A stretch of 64,000 bases of DNA from an uncultured Pelagibacteraceae bacterium (lineage in GTDB: Bacteria; Pseudomonadota; Alphaproteobacteria; Pelagibacterales; Pelagibacteraceae). Positions 19,423-28,389 of this stretch are shown here, in pieces. The DNA is taken from positions 107,165-171,164 of the forward strand of contig CACBFJ010000002.1 in the NCBI GenBank assembly GCA_902538495.1, written 5' to 3'. Under the pieces are notes generated by a model. It saw nothing but the letters and a program-made list of their open reading frames with translations. It searched no databases and was not told the DNA's origin. A program made the translations under genes and the position numbers. Position 1 is the first letter of the stretch, and each line of letters starts with the position of its first letter.

Positions 19423-20583
19423 ATGTTTAAAATTTTTAAATTAATTTTAATTTGTTCAACTATCGTTTTGTTTCTTTCAAAATTTGGACTCGCTAGTGAA
19501 GAAAAAATCAAAATTGGTTTATTGGTTCCCATGTCTGGTGAAAAAAATAAACTCGGACAATTAATTATTAAATCCACAAGATTGGCTCTAAAAGACGTTA
19601 GCGCTGATAATTTAGAAATATATCCTAGAGATACGGGTTTGGGTCCTAATAAAACACTTCAGTCAGCTCTTGAGTTAAAGAGGTTGGGTGTAAAAATTAT
19701 AATTGGTCCAGTTTTTTTTGAAAATATTAAATATCTGAGTGAAGTAGAAGATATTATATTTCTGTCACTTACAAATAAAACAAACGGTTTGCCAAGTAAT
19801 GTAATTAGTAGTGGAGTAAATTCTGTTTCACAGCTAAACGCAATAAAAAAATTTACAGAACTTAATGAATTAAAAAAAACCATCCTACTAACTCCAAATC
19901 TTAATTACAAAACAGAAATTAATAGAGCAGTTAAAATATCAAAATTAAAAATTTCAAAACACTATATTTATAATATTGAGCCTACAAAACTAACGCAACA
20001 AATCGAAGAAATAACAAATTATAAAATTAGAAAACAAAATTTAGCTGATGAAATAGAAAGAATTGAATTATCAAATGTAAATGAAGAGATAAAAAAAAGA
20101 CGAATTGAGAAATTGAATAAAAAATATACTATTGGGAATGTTGATTTTGACTCGCTTATCATCTCAGATTTTGATGAAAGTCTAAAAAGTGTCATCACAT
20201 CATTTCTTTACACTGACGTATCTCCACAAGACAAATATTTTATAACTTTAAACCAGTGGTTTGATGAGAGCTTACTCTCCGAACAGAATATTCAACCATT
20301 ATATTACCCCTCTATCAATAAAAAAAATTTAGAGGACTTTACAGATAAATTTACACAATCTTATAATGAAAAACCTAATCATTTATCGTTACTCAGTTAT
20401 GATCTAGTTGGATTGATTTATTATCTGACCTTAAAAAACGACTTGTCTGATACCAAACTTTTATTCAAGAAACAAAACTCTTTTAAAGGTAAAATTGGAG
20501 TTTTTGATATCAAAGATAATAAGATAAATCATAGATTAAATTTTTACCAAATCAAAAACGGATCCTTCAAAAAAATTTTTTGA
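19423..20583 (+). CDS. Penicillin-binding-protein activator, LpoA/YraM-like periplasmic binding fold
   Basis: The 386-residue protein has a signal peptide (MFKIFKLILICSTIVLFLSK) and a type I periplasmic binding-protein fold: IKIGLLVPMSGEKNKLGQLI at the start, a VKIIIGPVF strand and the terminal LLFKKQNSFKGKIGVFDI region. The location beside rsmI matches yraM/lpoA, whose product activates PBP1A in E. coli. No lipobox Cys is evident, so it may be soluble in the periplasm. A substrate-binding role is the alternative. Its end overlaps convergent rdgB by 17 bp. Confidence 0.72.
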   Translation: MFKIFKLILICSTIVLFLSKFGLASEEKIKIGLLVPMSGEKNKLGQLIIKSTRLALKDVSADNLEIYPRDTGLGPNKTLQSALELKRLGVKIIIGPVFFENIKYLSEVEDIIFLSLTNKTNGLPSNVISSGVNSVSQLNAIKKFTELNELKKTILLTPNLNYKTEINRAVKISKLKISKHYIYNIEPTKLTQQIEEITNYKIRKQNLADEIERIELSNVNEEIKKRRIEKLNKKYTIGNVDFDSLIISDFDESLKSVITSFLYTDVSPQDKYFITLNQWFDESLLSEQNIQPLYYPSINKKNLEDFTDKFTQSYNEKPNHLSLLSYDLVGLIYYLTLKNDLSDTKLLFKKQNSFKGKIGVFDIKDNKINHRLNFYQIKNGSFKKIF

Positions 20584-21166
20584 TTTTTTTAAAAGCTTTA
20601 AAGCGATGATCCATTCTATATTTTTTTAAGAAGGGCATTTGACCAAAAGTTTTCTTTTCATTATTTGGAATAAATATTGGATCATATCCAAAACCATTTT
20701 TGCCCATAGCTTTATTTGAAATTTTACCCTCAACTTTTCCTATAACACTTACTAAATTTTTATTGAGATAACTGATTGATAAGGCACAAATAAATCTTGC
20801 TTTTATTTGCTTCTGCTTCCAATTTTTATCTTTAGCAGTCAATTTTTTAAAAACTTTATTAATTGCAGCTTTAAAATCTTTATTTTTTCCAGCCCACCTT
20901 GCTGAATGAATTCCTGGTTTTTTATCTAGAATATCAATTTCAAGTCCAGAATCATCAGCCAGACAGATCAAATTTGTTTTTTTTGAAAAATACTTTGATT
21001 TTATAATTGAATTTTGTTCAAAAGTTTTACCATTTTCCCTTGGACTTCTAAACTTAAAATCTAGAGTAGAGAAAATTTGTATATTTTTTGGAATTAGGTT
21101 CTTAATTTCCCTCAATTTTCCTTCATTATTAGTGCCAATTAATAGTTTTTTTATTTTTTTTTTCAT
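20567..21166 (-). CDS. rdgB: Non-canonical purine NTP pyrophosphatase (RdgB/HAM1)
   Basis: The enzyme hydrolyses dITP, XTP and similar damaged nucleotides to monophosphates. The 199-residue protein shows the substrate loop IGTNNEGKLREIKNLIP at the N-terminus, ADDSGLEIDILDKKPGIHSARWAG near residue 75, and GKNGFGYDPIFIP near residue 155. Its C-terminus is Lys/Phe-rich. It is divergent from grpE across 38 bp and convergent, with overlap, to the LpoA-like gene. Confidence 0.95.
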   Translation of the reverse strand: MKKKIKKLLIGTNNEGKLREIKNLIPKNIQIFSTLDFKFRSPRENGKTFEQNSIIKSKYFSKKTNLICLADDSGLEIDILDKKPGIHSARWAGKNKDFKAAINKVFKKLTAKDKNWKQKQIKARFICALSISYLNKNLVSVIGKVEGKISNKAMGKNGFGYDPIFIPNNEKKTFGQMPFLKKYRMDHRFKAFKKIKKFF

Positions 21167-21204
21167 ATCTGGAAATTTTAAATTTTCTTACCATATAACA
21201 TTCT

Positions 21205-21837
21205 ATGGAAAAAGAAGAAAACAGAACTACCGTAGATAACGAAGATATAAAAAAAAATTTAGATGATGATAAAACTGAAAAGTCAGATAACAGTGATCTA
21301 AATAAAGATAACGAAAAAAGAGAAAAATCACCAGAAGAAAAAATTACTGAACTTGAAGATAAACTAGCAAGAACTTTTGCAGAAATGGAAAATCAAAGAA
21401 GAAGGTTTGAAAAAGAAAAAATAGATGCATTTGAATACGGAGGTTATACTTTTGCGAAAGAAGCGTTGAATTTGATTGATAACTTAGAAAGATCAAAAAA
21501 TATTTTAGAAAATGACGAAAAATTAAAAAATACTGAGGTTTTAAAAAAAACTTTGGAGCATTTTGACATAATTTATAAAGACATCATCTCTATTTTTAAT
21601 AGAAATAATATTACCCCTATAGAAAGTATAAACAAAAAACTTGATCCGAATCTTCATCAGGCAATGATGGAAATAGAAGATGATAATAAAGAGCCAGGTA
21701 CAATTATTCAGGAAATACAAAAAGGATTTATGTTAAAAGATCGTCTACTTAGACCTTCTTTGGTTGGCGTTGCGAAAAAAACGGGCCTTAAAAATGAAAA
21801 AACCGACGAAAATAAACAAAATTTAAAGGATAAATAA
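21205..21837 (+). CDS. grpE: GrpE nucleotide-exchange factor
   Basis: GrpE releases ADP from DnaK. The 210-residue protein has a charged, disordered N-terminus (1-50), a long coiled coil (EKITELEDKLARTFAEMENQRRR) and the C-terminal beta domain with NLHQAMMEIEDDNKEPGTI and GFMLKDRLLRPSLVGVAK. It heads grpE-dnaK-dnaJ. A separate heat-shock-type promoter lies in the 61-bp gap before dnaK, so grpE need not be the only source of dnaK transcription. Confidence 0.95.
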   Translation: MEKEENRTTVDNEDIKKNLDDDKTEKSDNSDLNKDNEKREKSPEEKITELEDKLARTFAEMENQRRRFEKEKIDAFEYGGYTFAKEALNLIDNLERSKNILENDEKLKNTEVLKKTLEHFDIIYKDIISIFNRNNITPIESINKKLDPNLHQAMMEIEDDNKEPGTIIQEIQKGFMLKDRLLRPSLVGVAKKTGLKNEKTDENKQNLKDK

Positions 21838-21849
21838 TGTTTGGTATAA

Positions 21850-21877
21850 CTTGTAGATTAAAAATTAACACTTATAT
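21850..21877 (+). promoter_or_regulatory. RpoH (sigma-32) type promoter of dnaK
   Basis: CTTG at 21850-21853 is followed by a 17-bp spacer and CTTATAT at 21871-21877. This closely matches the alphaproteobacterial RpoH consensus CTTG-N17/18-CYTATNT. The predicted start near 21884 leaves a leader of about 15 nt that holds the AGGAGA ribosome binding site (21885-21890) of dnaK. Confidence 0.65.
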
Positions 21878-21898
21878 GCTGCTTAGGAGAGTTAAATT

Positions 21899-23827
21899 AT
21901 GAGCAAAATTATAGGAATTGACCTTGGGACTACCAATTCATGTGTTGCGATCATGGAGGGTAGTCAGGCTAAAGTTTTAGAAAATGCGGAGGGAGCAAGA
22001 ACTACGCCATCTGTTGTAGCTTTCACTGATGAAAACGAGAAATTAATTGGTCAACCAGCGAAAAGACAAGCAGTAACTAATCCTGAAAATACAATTTTTG
22101 CTGTTAAAAGACTTATTGGAAGAAATTTTGAAGACCCAACTGTAAAAAAAGACGTGGAGACTGCACCATTTAAAATAATTAATTCTGATAAAGGTGATGC
22201 ATGGATAGAGGCAAAAGGACAAAAGTATTCACCTTCTCAAATATCTGCATTTATTTTACAAAAAATGAAAGAAACTGCTGAAAAATATTTAGGTCAAGCG
22301 GTTACTAAAGCTGTTATTACAGTTCCAGCTTACTTTAATGATGCACAAAGACAAGCAACAAAAGATGCAGGTAAAATTGCTGGCTTAGAGGTTTTAAGAA
22401 TTATAAATGAACCGACTGCTGCATCATTAGCTTACGGATTAGACAAAAAACAAAATAAAAAAATTGCTGTGTATGATCTGGGTGGAGGAACATTTGATGT
22501 TTCAATACTTGAGCTAGGAGATGGTGTCTTTGAGGTAAAATCTACAAATGGTGATACTTTTTTAGGTGGAGAAGATTTTGATAATACGATTGTAGAATAT
22601 TTAATTAACGAATTTAAAAAAGATAATGGGATTGATCTTAAGTCAGACAAACTTGCTTTACAAAGATTAAAGGAAGCTGCTGAGAAAGCAAAAATTGAGC
22701 TTTCTTCTGCAGAACAAACAGACATTAACTTACCTTTTATAACAGCAGATAAAACTGGTCCAAAACATATTAACCTTAAGATGACAAGAGCAAAGCTAGA
22801 AGCTTTAGTTGAAGATTTAATTGCTAAAACAATGCCTCCATGCAAGACAGCACTAAAAGATGCGGGCATATCAGCAAATGAGATTGACGAAGTTGTTATG
22901 GTTGGTGGTATGACCAGGATGCCAAAAGTAATTGAGGAAGTTAAAAACTTCTTTGGTAAAGATCCAAATAAAAGTGTTAATCCCGACGAAGTAGTGGCTA
23001 TGGGTGCTGCTATACAAGCTGGCGTATTACAAGGAGATGTCAAAGATGTTCTTTTATTAGATGTGACACCTCTGTCATTAGGTATTGAAACATTAGGTGG
23101 AGTTTCTACAAAACTAATAGATAAAAATACTACAATTCCAACGAAGAAAAGTCAGGTTTTTTCAACAGCTGAAGATAACCAGCCGGCTGTTTCTATTAGA
23201 GTTCTTCAAGGTGAAAGAGAAATGGCTACAGATAATAAATTACTAGGTAATTTTGAATTAGTAGGTATAGCTCCAGCACCAAGAGGTGTACCCCAAATTG
23301 AAGTAACATTTGATATTGACGCAAATGGAATTGTAAATGTTTCTGCAAAAGACAAAGGAACTGGTAAAGAACAAAAAATCCAAATTCAAGCTTCTGGAGG
23401 ATTAAGTGAAGCAGAAATAGAAAAAATGGTCAAAGAAGCTGAGGCAAATAAAGATGCCGATAAAAAGAAAAGAGAGTCAGTAGATGTAAGAAATCAGGCA
23501 GATACTTTAATTCACTCGACTGAGAAAAATTTAAAAGAACATGGCTCAAAAGTATCTGATGCTGATAAAAAAGCTATAGAAGATTCTTCAGCAGCTTTAA
23601 AAGAGACTTTAAAAAGTGAAAATACAGAAGAAATTAAGAAAAAAACTGAAGCTTTAGTGCAGGCCTCTATGAAGCTTGGAGAAGCTATCTATAAGTCACA
23701 ACAAAATGCTAAACCAGATTCTAATAAAGATGATGGTAAAGACGATGATAAAGGAAAAAAAGACGATAATGTTGTTGATGCGGATTTTGAAGAAGTAAAA
23801 GACGAGAATAAAGAAAAAAGCGCTTAA
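21899..23827 (+). CDS. dnaK: Chaperone DnaK (Hsp70)
   Basis: The 642-residue protein carries [16 protein letters not shown] at the start, the [19 protein letters not shown] and [13 protein letters not shown] signatures of the ATPase domain, the [10 protein letters not shown] motif and the substrate-binding domain ([14 protein letters not shown]), ending in an acidic [12 protein letters not shown] tail. It folds and disaggregates proteins with DnaJ and GrpE. A strong AGGAGA ribosome binding site and an RpoH-type promoter precede it. Confidence 0.99.
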   Translation: MSKIIGIDLGTTNSCVAIMEGSQAKVLENAEGARTTPSVVAFTDENEKLIGQPAKRQAVTNPENTIFAVKRLIGRNFEDPTVKKDVETAPFKIINSDKGDAWIEAKGQKYSPSQISAFILQKMKETAEKYLGQAVTKAVITVPAYFNDAQRQATKDAGKIAGLEVLRIINEPTAASLAYGLDKKQNKKIAVYDLGGGTFDVSILELGDGVFEVKSTNGDTFLGGEDFDNTIVEYLINEFKKDNGIDLKSDKLALQRLKEAAEKAKIELSSAEQTDINLPFITADKTGPKHINLKMTRAKLEALVEDLIAKTMPPCKTALKDAGISANEIDEVVMVGGMTRMPKVIEEVKNFFGKDPNKSVNPDEVVAMGAAIQAGVLQGDVKDVLLLDVTPLSLGIETLGGVSTKLIDKNTTIPTKKSQVFSTAEDNQPAVSIRVLQGEREMATDNKLLGNFELVGIAPAPRGVPQIEVTFDIDANGIVNVSAKDKGTGKEQKIQIQASGGLSEAEIEKMVKEAEANKDADKKKRESVDVRNQADTLIHSTEKNLKEHGSKVSDADKKAIEDSSAALKETLKSENTEEIKKKTEALVQASMKLGEAIYKSQQNAKPDSNKDDGKDDDKGKKDDNVVDADFEEVKDENKEKSA

Positions 23828-23854
23828 CTGACATCTATTTGTCCAAGTTAATAA

Positions 23855-24988
23855 ATGGCTAAAAGAGATTATTATGATGTCCTGGGCGTTAACAAAAGTG
23901 CTTCACCTGAAGAATTAAAATCTGCTTATAGAAAACTCGCTGTAAAATATCATCCTGACAAAAACCCTGGCGACAAAAACGCAGAAGATAAATTTAAGGA
24001 GGCTAGTGAAGCTTATGGTGTTTTGTCTGATAAATCAAAAAAAGAAAATTATGACAATTTCGGCCATGCCGCTTTTGAGAATGGTGGTGGAGGGAAAGGT
24101 GGCTTTGGCGGCTTCGGAGGTTTTAGTGGCGCTGACTTTTCTGATATTTTCGAAGATTTCTTTGGTGATTTTGGCGGTGGAAGACGAAGCTCGAGAAGAA
24201 GCTCAAATAATAGAGGCTCAGATTTAAGATATGATTTATCTATAACTCTTGAGGAGGCTTACACCGGTAAGAAACAAAATATTCAATTTTCATCATCAGA
24301 AAAATGTAATGCATGTAAAGGCAGTGGATCAAAAGCAGGATACAGTCCTGATAGGTGTACTTATTGTGGAGGAAATGGTCGGGTAAGAACAAACCAGGGA
24401 TTTTTTACTGTTCAACAAACATGCCCTCAATGTGCAGGCAGTGGTGAGGAAATAACTAATCCATGCAATGATTGTAATGGGCAGGGAAACAAACAAATCT
24501 CAAAAAAATTATCAGTAACAATTCCTAAAGGGGTCGATGATGGCACAAGAATAAGACTTGCTGGCAAAGGTGAAGTGGGAACGAGAGGTGGAGCTACTGG
24601 TGACTTGTATATATTTGTTAATGTTAGATCTCACGAGCTCTTTAAAAGGTCTGAAGTTAATTTATTTTTTGAATTTCCAATTTCTATTGCAGATGCTGCC
24701 CTTGGTACAACAATTGAGATACCAACTATTGATGGGAAAAAAGCTAAAATTAAAATACCTGATGGGACACAAAGCGGTAAACAATTTAGGTTAAAAGGTA
24801 AAGGAATGCCTTTCATGCGCAGAGGAGATTTTGGTGATCTTTACGTACAAGTAAAAACAGAGGTTCCTGTTTCACTCAACAGAGAACAAAAAGAATTATT
24901 AGAAGAATTCAGAAAAATTGATAATGAAAAATCAAACCCAAGTATAAAAAAATTTTTTCAAAAAGTAAAAAATTTTTGGAATAACTAA
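23855..24988 (+). CDS. dnaJ: Chaperone DnaJ (Hsp40)
   Basis: The 377-residue type I DnaJ has a J domain with HPD ([13 protein letters not shown]) near residue 33, a glycine/phenylalanine-rich linker (about 70-110), four zinc-finger repeats ([32 protein letters not shown]) and the C-terminal substrate domains. It stimulates DnaK ATPase and delivers clients. It starts 27 bp after dnaK and is co-directional. Confidence 0.99.
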   Translation: MAKRDYYDVLGVNKSASPEELKSAYRKLAVKYHPDKNPGDKNAEDKFKEASEAYGVLSDKSKKENYDNFGHAAFENGGGGKGGFGGFGGFSGADFSDIFEDFFGDFGGGRRSSRRSSNNRGSDLRYDLSITLEEAYTGKKQNIQFSSSEKCNACKGSGSKAGYSPDRCTYCGGNGRVRTNQGFFTVQQTCPQCAGSGEEITNPCNDCNGQGNKQISKKLSVTIPKGVDDGTRIRLAGKGEVGTRGGATGDLYIFVNVRSHELFKRSEVNLFFEFPISIADAALGTTIEIPTIDGKKAKIKIPDGTQSGKQFRLKGKGMPFMRRGDFGDLYVQVKTEVPVSLNREQKELLEEFRKIDNEKSNPSIKKFFQKVKNFWNN

Positions 24989-25000
24989 TAAATTATTTGA

Positions 25001-25801
25001 ATGAGAGAAATAAGGTTAATCCACAACCTTCCAAGAAGTGGCGGTACAATAATATCAAAATGTTTGGGAGCTCAAGAAAATGTTGTTTTATTAAGTGAAA
25101 TCCATCCGAATGGAGTAGAAATTGCAAAAAAAATGAACCTAAATTGCGATTTATATGACCCAATATTTCAAGCCCACGAATGGAATGGCTTATTTGAAAA
25201 AAAGGAGTATGAAAAAATTAGGAGTTTAAATTATAATTTTGAGGAAAAAATTCTCTTAATTTTCGAAAAGGTTGAAAAAGAAAATAAAAAATTAATAATT
25301 CGTGACTGGTGCTTTGTTGATTATTTTGGGATTCCTTATGTAGAACCAACTTATAAAAACTCTGTTCTAGAAACACTGAAGAAAGAATTTAATATTTTAA
25401 ACCTTTATCTTTTAAGGCATCCTTTAGAACTTTATATAAGTTGTTTTAAAATTTTTCCTTTTTTTAGAGATAATTACAAATTTAATTTTTTTATAAGAGG
25501 GTATGAAAATTTTTTTTTTCACACCTTAAAAGGGAAAATTTTTAAATATGAAGATTTTAATAATAATCCTAAAGATAACTTAAAAAATATGTGTAAAATT
25601 CTAAAAATTAATTTTAATAATAATTTTAAAGAAAATTTAAAGAATATAAAATTAACAGGTGATGAAAAAGCTATAGCTTCAACTGATATTAAAATTAATA
25701 ATGATACTGCCTCCACTCTAATTAAAAAAGAAGATAAAAATAAAATTAATAATAACGCAAATTTCATAAGATTAATGGAAAATATGAAAAATTATTATTG
25801 A
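25001..25801 (+). CDS. Sulfotransferase-family protein
   Basis: The 266-residue protein opens with RLIHNLPRSGGTIISKCLGA, matching the 5'-phosphosulfate loop of PAPS-dependent sulfotransferases. LYLLRHPLELYISCF near residue 140 resembles the 3'-phosphate-binding region. The C-terminal third is Asn/Lys-rich and low in complexity. The acceptor is unknown. It lies 12 bp after dnaJ and is followed by a small membrane protein gene and dapB, so it looks like an insertion into a housekeeping run. Kinase-like P-loop roles are less likely but not excluded. Confidence 0.7.
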   Translation: MREIRLIHNLPRSGGTIISKCLGAQENVVLLSEIHPNGVEIAKKMNLNCDLYDPIFQAHEWNGLFEKKEYEKIRSLNYNFEEKILLIFEKVEKENKKLIIRDWCFVDYFGIPYVEPTYKNSVLETLKKEFNILNLYLLRHPLELYISCFKIFPFFRDNYKFNFFIRGYENFFFHTLKGKIFKYEDFNNNPKDNLKNMCKILKINFNNNFKENLKNIKLTGDEKAIASTDIKINNDTASTLIKKEDKNKINNNANFIRLMENMKNYY

Positions 25802-25862
25802 TGTTATGCTCAATCAAGATTGATAAATATCTTAGAAGTAACAAAAAAAAATTAGAAAAAAA

Positions 25863-26033
25863 ATGGGTTTAGAAGAAATTATTCCAGCAATTGCTTTATT
25901 CGCTATACTAATACTAATTCTACCAGAATTTATAAGCACTAATATAAAAAAGAATCTGTTTTTTAAAAATCTATTTATTTGGGGTATTATTGTTTTGTTA
26001 CTTATGATAGTTCTATATTTTATCTTCAAATGA
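25863..26033 (+). CDS. Small two-helix membrane protein coupled to dapB
   Basis: A 56-residue ORF starts MGLEEIIPAIALFAILILIL and ends LLLMIVLYFIFK, giving two hydrophobic helices joined by a Lys/Asn-rich loop (NIKKNLFFKNLFIWG). Its TGA overlaps the dapB ATG (ATGA), which argues that it is translated. The pattern (helix, basic loop, FIWGIIV helix) resembles the N-terminal membrane anchor of the TIGR02281-type aspartic proteases of alphaproteobacteria, but no protease domain follows. That family link is an inference from pattern only. Confidence 0.6.
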   Translation: MGLEEIIPAIALFAILILILPEFISTNIKKNLFFKNLFIWGIIVLLLMIVLYFIFK

Positions 26034-26809
26034 GAAAAATTAACTTAGCTGTTACTGGGTGTTTAGGAAGAATGGGGCACCAAATAATTAAATCTGTAAA
26101 ATCAGATAAAAAATTTAAACTAGTTGCGGTAACTGAAAACAAAAAAACCAATCAAAAGATAGATGGTTTAAGGGTTACAAAGAATAATTTAGAGGTGTTT
26201 AAAAAGGCTAATCTTATTATAGATTTTACGATTCCAAAATGCACGATGGACATATTAGAAATTGCAGTAAAGTTAAAAAAAAAAGTTGTAATAGGAACAA
26301 CTGGTTTTACGAAAAAAGAGGAAAATTTAATAAAAAAATACTCAAAAAAAATTTCGATTTTAAAAGCAGGAAATATGAGTTTAGGTATCAATTTGCTAAT
26401 GTACTTAACAGAAATAACCTCAAAGTCTCTGAACAATTCGTTCTTAAGTAAAATATCAGAGGTCCACCATAAACATAAAAAAGATTATCCTTCTGGCACC
26501 GCTTTAATGCTTGGCAAAGGTATAGCGACTGGAAAGAATAAAAACTTTTATAATTTAATTGGAAATAAATACCTAAATAAAAAAAACTTTCCGTACGGGA
26601 AGAAAATTAATTTTAATTCAATTAGAAAGGGTGAAATAATCGGTGAGCACGAAGTAAAATTTTCGAGCGGTAAAGAGATAATAACACTTAATCACGAGGC
26701 TTTTGATAGAGCATTATACTCAGAAGGTGCATTATCTGCAGGCAAGTGGTTAATGAAAAAAAAACCAGGTCTTTACTCAATGCGAGATCTTCTGAATTTC
26801 AAACAATGA
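26030..26809 (+). CDS. dapB: 4-hydroxy-tetrahydrodipicolinate reductase
   Basis: DapB performs the second committed step of the lysine/diaminopimelate pathway. The protein (259 residues) has the NAD(P)-binding VTGCLGRMGHQIIK, the catalytic region EVHHKHKKDYPSGTALMLGK (His pair and Lys) and a C-terminal FDRALYSEGALSAGKWL. I start it at the ATG at 26030, which overlaps the preceding small gene's stop. An upstream in-frame start at 25979 would add 17 residues inside that gene. Its stop overlaps the nth start. Confidence 0.96.
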   Translation: MRKINLAVTGCLGRMGHQIIKSVKSDKKFKLVAVTENKKTNQKIDGLRVTKNNLEVFKKANLIIDFTIPKCTMDILEIAVKLKKKVVIGTTGFTKKEENLIKKYSKKISILKAGNMSLGINLLMYLTEITSKSLNNSFLSKISEVHHKHKKDYPSGTALMLGKGIATGKNKNFYNLIGNKYLNKKNFPYGKKINFNSIRKGEIIGEHEVKFSSGKEIITLNHEAFDRALYSEGALSAGKWLMKKKPGLYSMRDLLNFKQ

Positions 26810-27459
26810 CTGAAGTTCAAAGGGCGAAAATTATATTAAAACATCTTAACAAAACTTATCCAAAAATAAAGGTCCCTCTTAAAAGTCGAAATGTTTTTAC
26901 TTTATTAATCTCTGTTTTATTATCTGCTCAATGTACTGACGTAAATGTAAATAATGTTACAAAAAATATTTACCCAAAATATTACAAACCTCGTCATTTT
27001 TTAAAATTAGGAAGAAAAAAAATTGAGAGACTTATTAAGAAAATTGGAATTTTCAGAGTAAAAGCAAAAAGTATTTATAATCTTTGTGGCATATTAGAAA
27101 AGAGCTACAATGGAAAGGTACCAAAAACATTTGAAGAATTGGAACAGTTACCAGGTGTAGGTCATAAAACTGCTAGTGTGGTTATGTCTCAAGGATTTGG
27201 TCATCCCGCATTTCCAGTTGATACTCACATTCATAGATTGGCTCAAAGATGGGGGTTAACCAATGGTAAAAATGTTATTCAAACCGAGAAAGATTTAAAA
27301 AGATTATTTCCAAAAAAATATTGGAACAAGCTTCACTTGCAAATTATTTATTATGGGAGAGAGTATTGTAAAGCAAGAGATTGTTATGGAGTAACTTGTA
27401 AAATATGTACTAGTTGTTATCCTAATAGAAAAAAACCAATCAAAACTAAAAAGGCATAA
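26806..27459 (+). CDS. nth: Endonuclease III
   Basis: Nth is a base-excision-repair glycosylase/AP lyase for oxidised pyrimidines. The 217-residue protein has the helix-hairpin-helix LEQLPGVGHKTASVVM with catalytic Lys, and FPVDTHIHRLAQRWG with catalytic Asp. The C-terminal Fe-S region reads CKARDCYGVTCKICTSC: cysteines sit at relative positions 1, 6, 11, 14 and 17 instead of the E. coli 1, 8, 11, 17. The start at 26806 forms an ATGA overlap with dapB. Confidence 0.95.
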   Translation: MTEVQRAKIILKHLNKTYPKIKVPLKSRNVFTLLISVLLSAQCTDVNVNNVTKNIYPKYYKPRHFLKLGRKKIERLIKKIGIFRVKAKSIYNLCGILEKSYNGKVPKTFEELEQLPGVGHKTASVVMSQGFGHPAFPVDTHIHRLAQRWGLTNGKNVIQTEKDLKRLFPKKYWNKLHLQIIYYGREYCKARDCYGVTCKICTSCYPNRKKPIKTKKA

Positions 27460-28389
27460 ATGAAAATTTTAGGTATTGGAAATGCAATAGTTGATGTGAT
27501 CTGCAAAGTTAATGACGAGTTTATAACAAAAAATAATCTTACAAAAGGTCTGATGAAACTTATATTTGATCAAAGTGAGTTCGTAAACTTATTATCAAAT
27601 TTAAAAATTGAAAAAACAATTTCAGGAGGTTCCGTTGCAAATTCAATAGTTGGTTTGTCACAATTGGGAGATAAAGTTGGATTTATTGGTAAAATATCTG
27701 ATGATCATTTTGGTATCAAATATGAGCAAGGTTTAAAAAAAGAAAACGTAAATTTTTTTTATAAGAAAAAAAAAGAGCTTCTTCCTACTGGAACTTGTTT
27801 AATTTTAATCACACCTGACTCTGAAAGAACAATGTGTACTTTTTTAGGAACCGCAGGAAAAATAAGCAAAAATGATCTTCATGCAAAAGTCATTAAAAAA
27901 AGTGACTTGGTTTTTTTAGAGGGATATTTGTGGGATGAAGGAGATCCAAAAGAAGCTTTTGAAAAAGCTATTAATTTAGCGAATATAACAGCGATGTCTC
28001 TATCAGATAAATTTTGTGTAGATAGACATAAACCTAATTTTTTAAATCTCGTGAAAAACAAATTAGACTTAGTTTTTGCAAATGAAGGAGAAATAATATC
28101 ACTGATTGATGCAAAAAACTTTGATGAAGTTATCTCTTTTGGTAAAGAAATAAAAAAACATTTAGTAATAACCAGAGGTGAAAGAGGTGCTATCTCAATT
28201 CATAAAAATGAAATAGAGGAAATTGATGCAAAAAAAAACCTCAATGTTGTAGATCTAACAGGAGCAGGCGATTTATTCGCCGCCGGGTATTTACATGGAT
28301 TTATAAATAATTTTTCCCAAAAAGAGTGCCTAACAAAAGCAACTGAAATGTCATCCAAAATAATTCAACAGATTGGAGCTAGATTTTAA
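27460..28389 (+). CDS. PfkB-family sugar/nucleoside kinase (adenosine-kinase-like)
   Basis: The 309-residue ribokinase-fold enzyme shows ISGGSVANSIVGLSQLGDKVGFIGKI near residue 50 and the catalytic VVDLTGAGDLFAAGYLHGF (anion hole and Asp base) near residue 265. Related alphaproteobacterial proteins are annotated as adenosine kinases, but substrate cannot be fixed from sequence. It begins directly after the nth stop codon. Its last codon and stop overlap the end of the convergent arfA-like gene. Confidence 0.88.
   Translation: MKILGIGNAIVDVICKVNDEFITKNNLTKGLMKLIFDQSEFVNLLSNLKIEKTISGGSVANSIVGLSQLGDKVGFIGKISDDHFGIKYEQGLKKENVNFFYKKKKELLPTGTCLILITPDSERTMCTFLGTAGKISKNDLHAKVIKKSDLVFLEGYLWDEGDPKEAFEKAINLANITAMSLSDKFCVDRHKPNFLNLVKNKLDLVFANEGEIISLIDAKNFDEVISFGKEIKKHLVITRGERGAISIHKNEIEEIDAKKNLNVVDLTGAGDLFAAGYLHGFINNFSQKECLTKATEMSSKIIQQIGARF

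Noticed and set aside
22432..23043. 203-residue minus-strand frame inside dnaK
   Set aside because: It lies entirely antisense to the conserved dnaK ATPase domain, with Ser/Pro/Ile-rich composition and no recognisable motif. It is a reading-frame shadow.
24940..24985. AT-rich hairpin-like repeats at the end of dnaJ
   Set aside because: They lie in coding sequence for [13 protein letters not shown] and consist only of A/T runs. They are explained by codon use.
25801..25872. 23-codon frame starting on the sulfotransferase stop (TGATG)
   Set aside because: It is Lys-rich with no family resemblance and overlaps the start of the better supported small membrane protein. Probably chance in AT-rich DNA.
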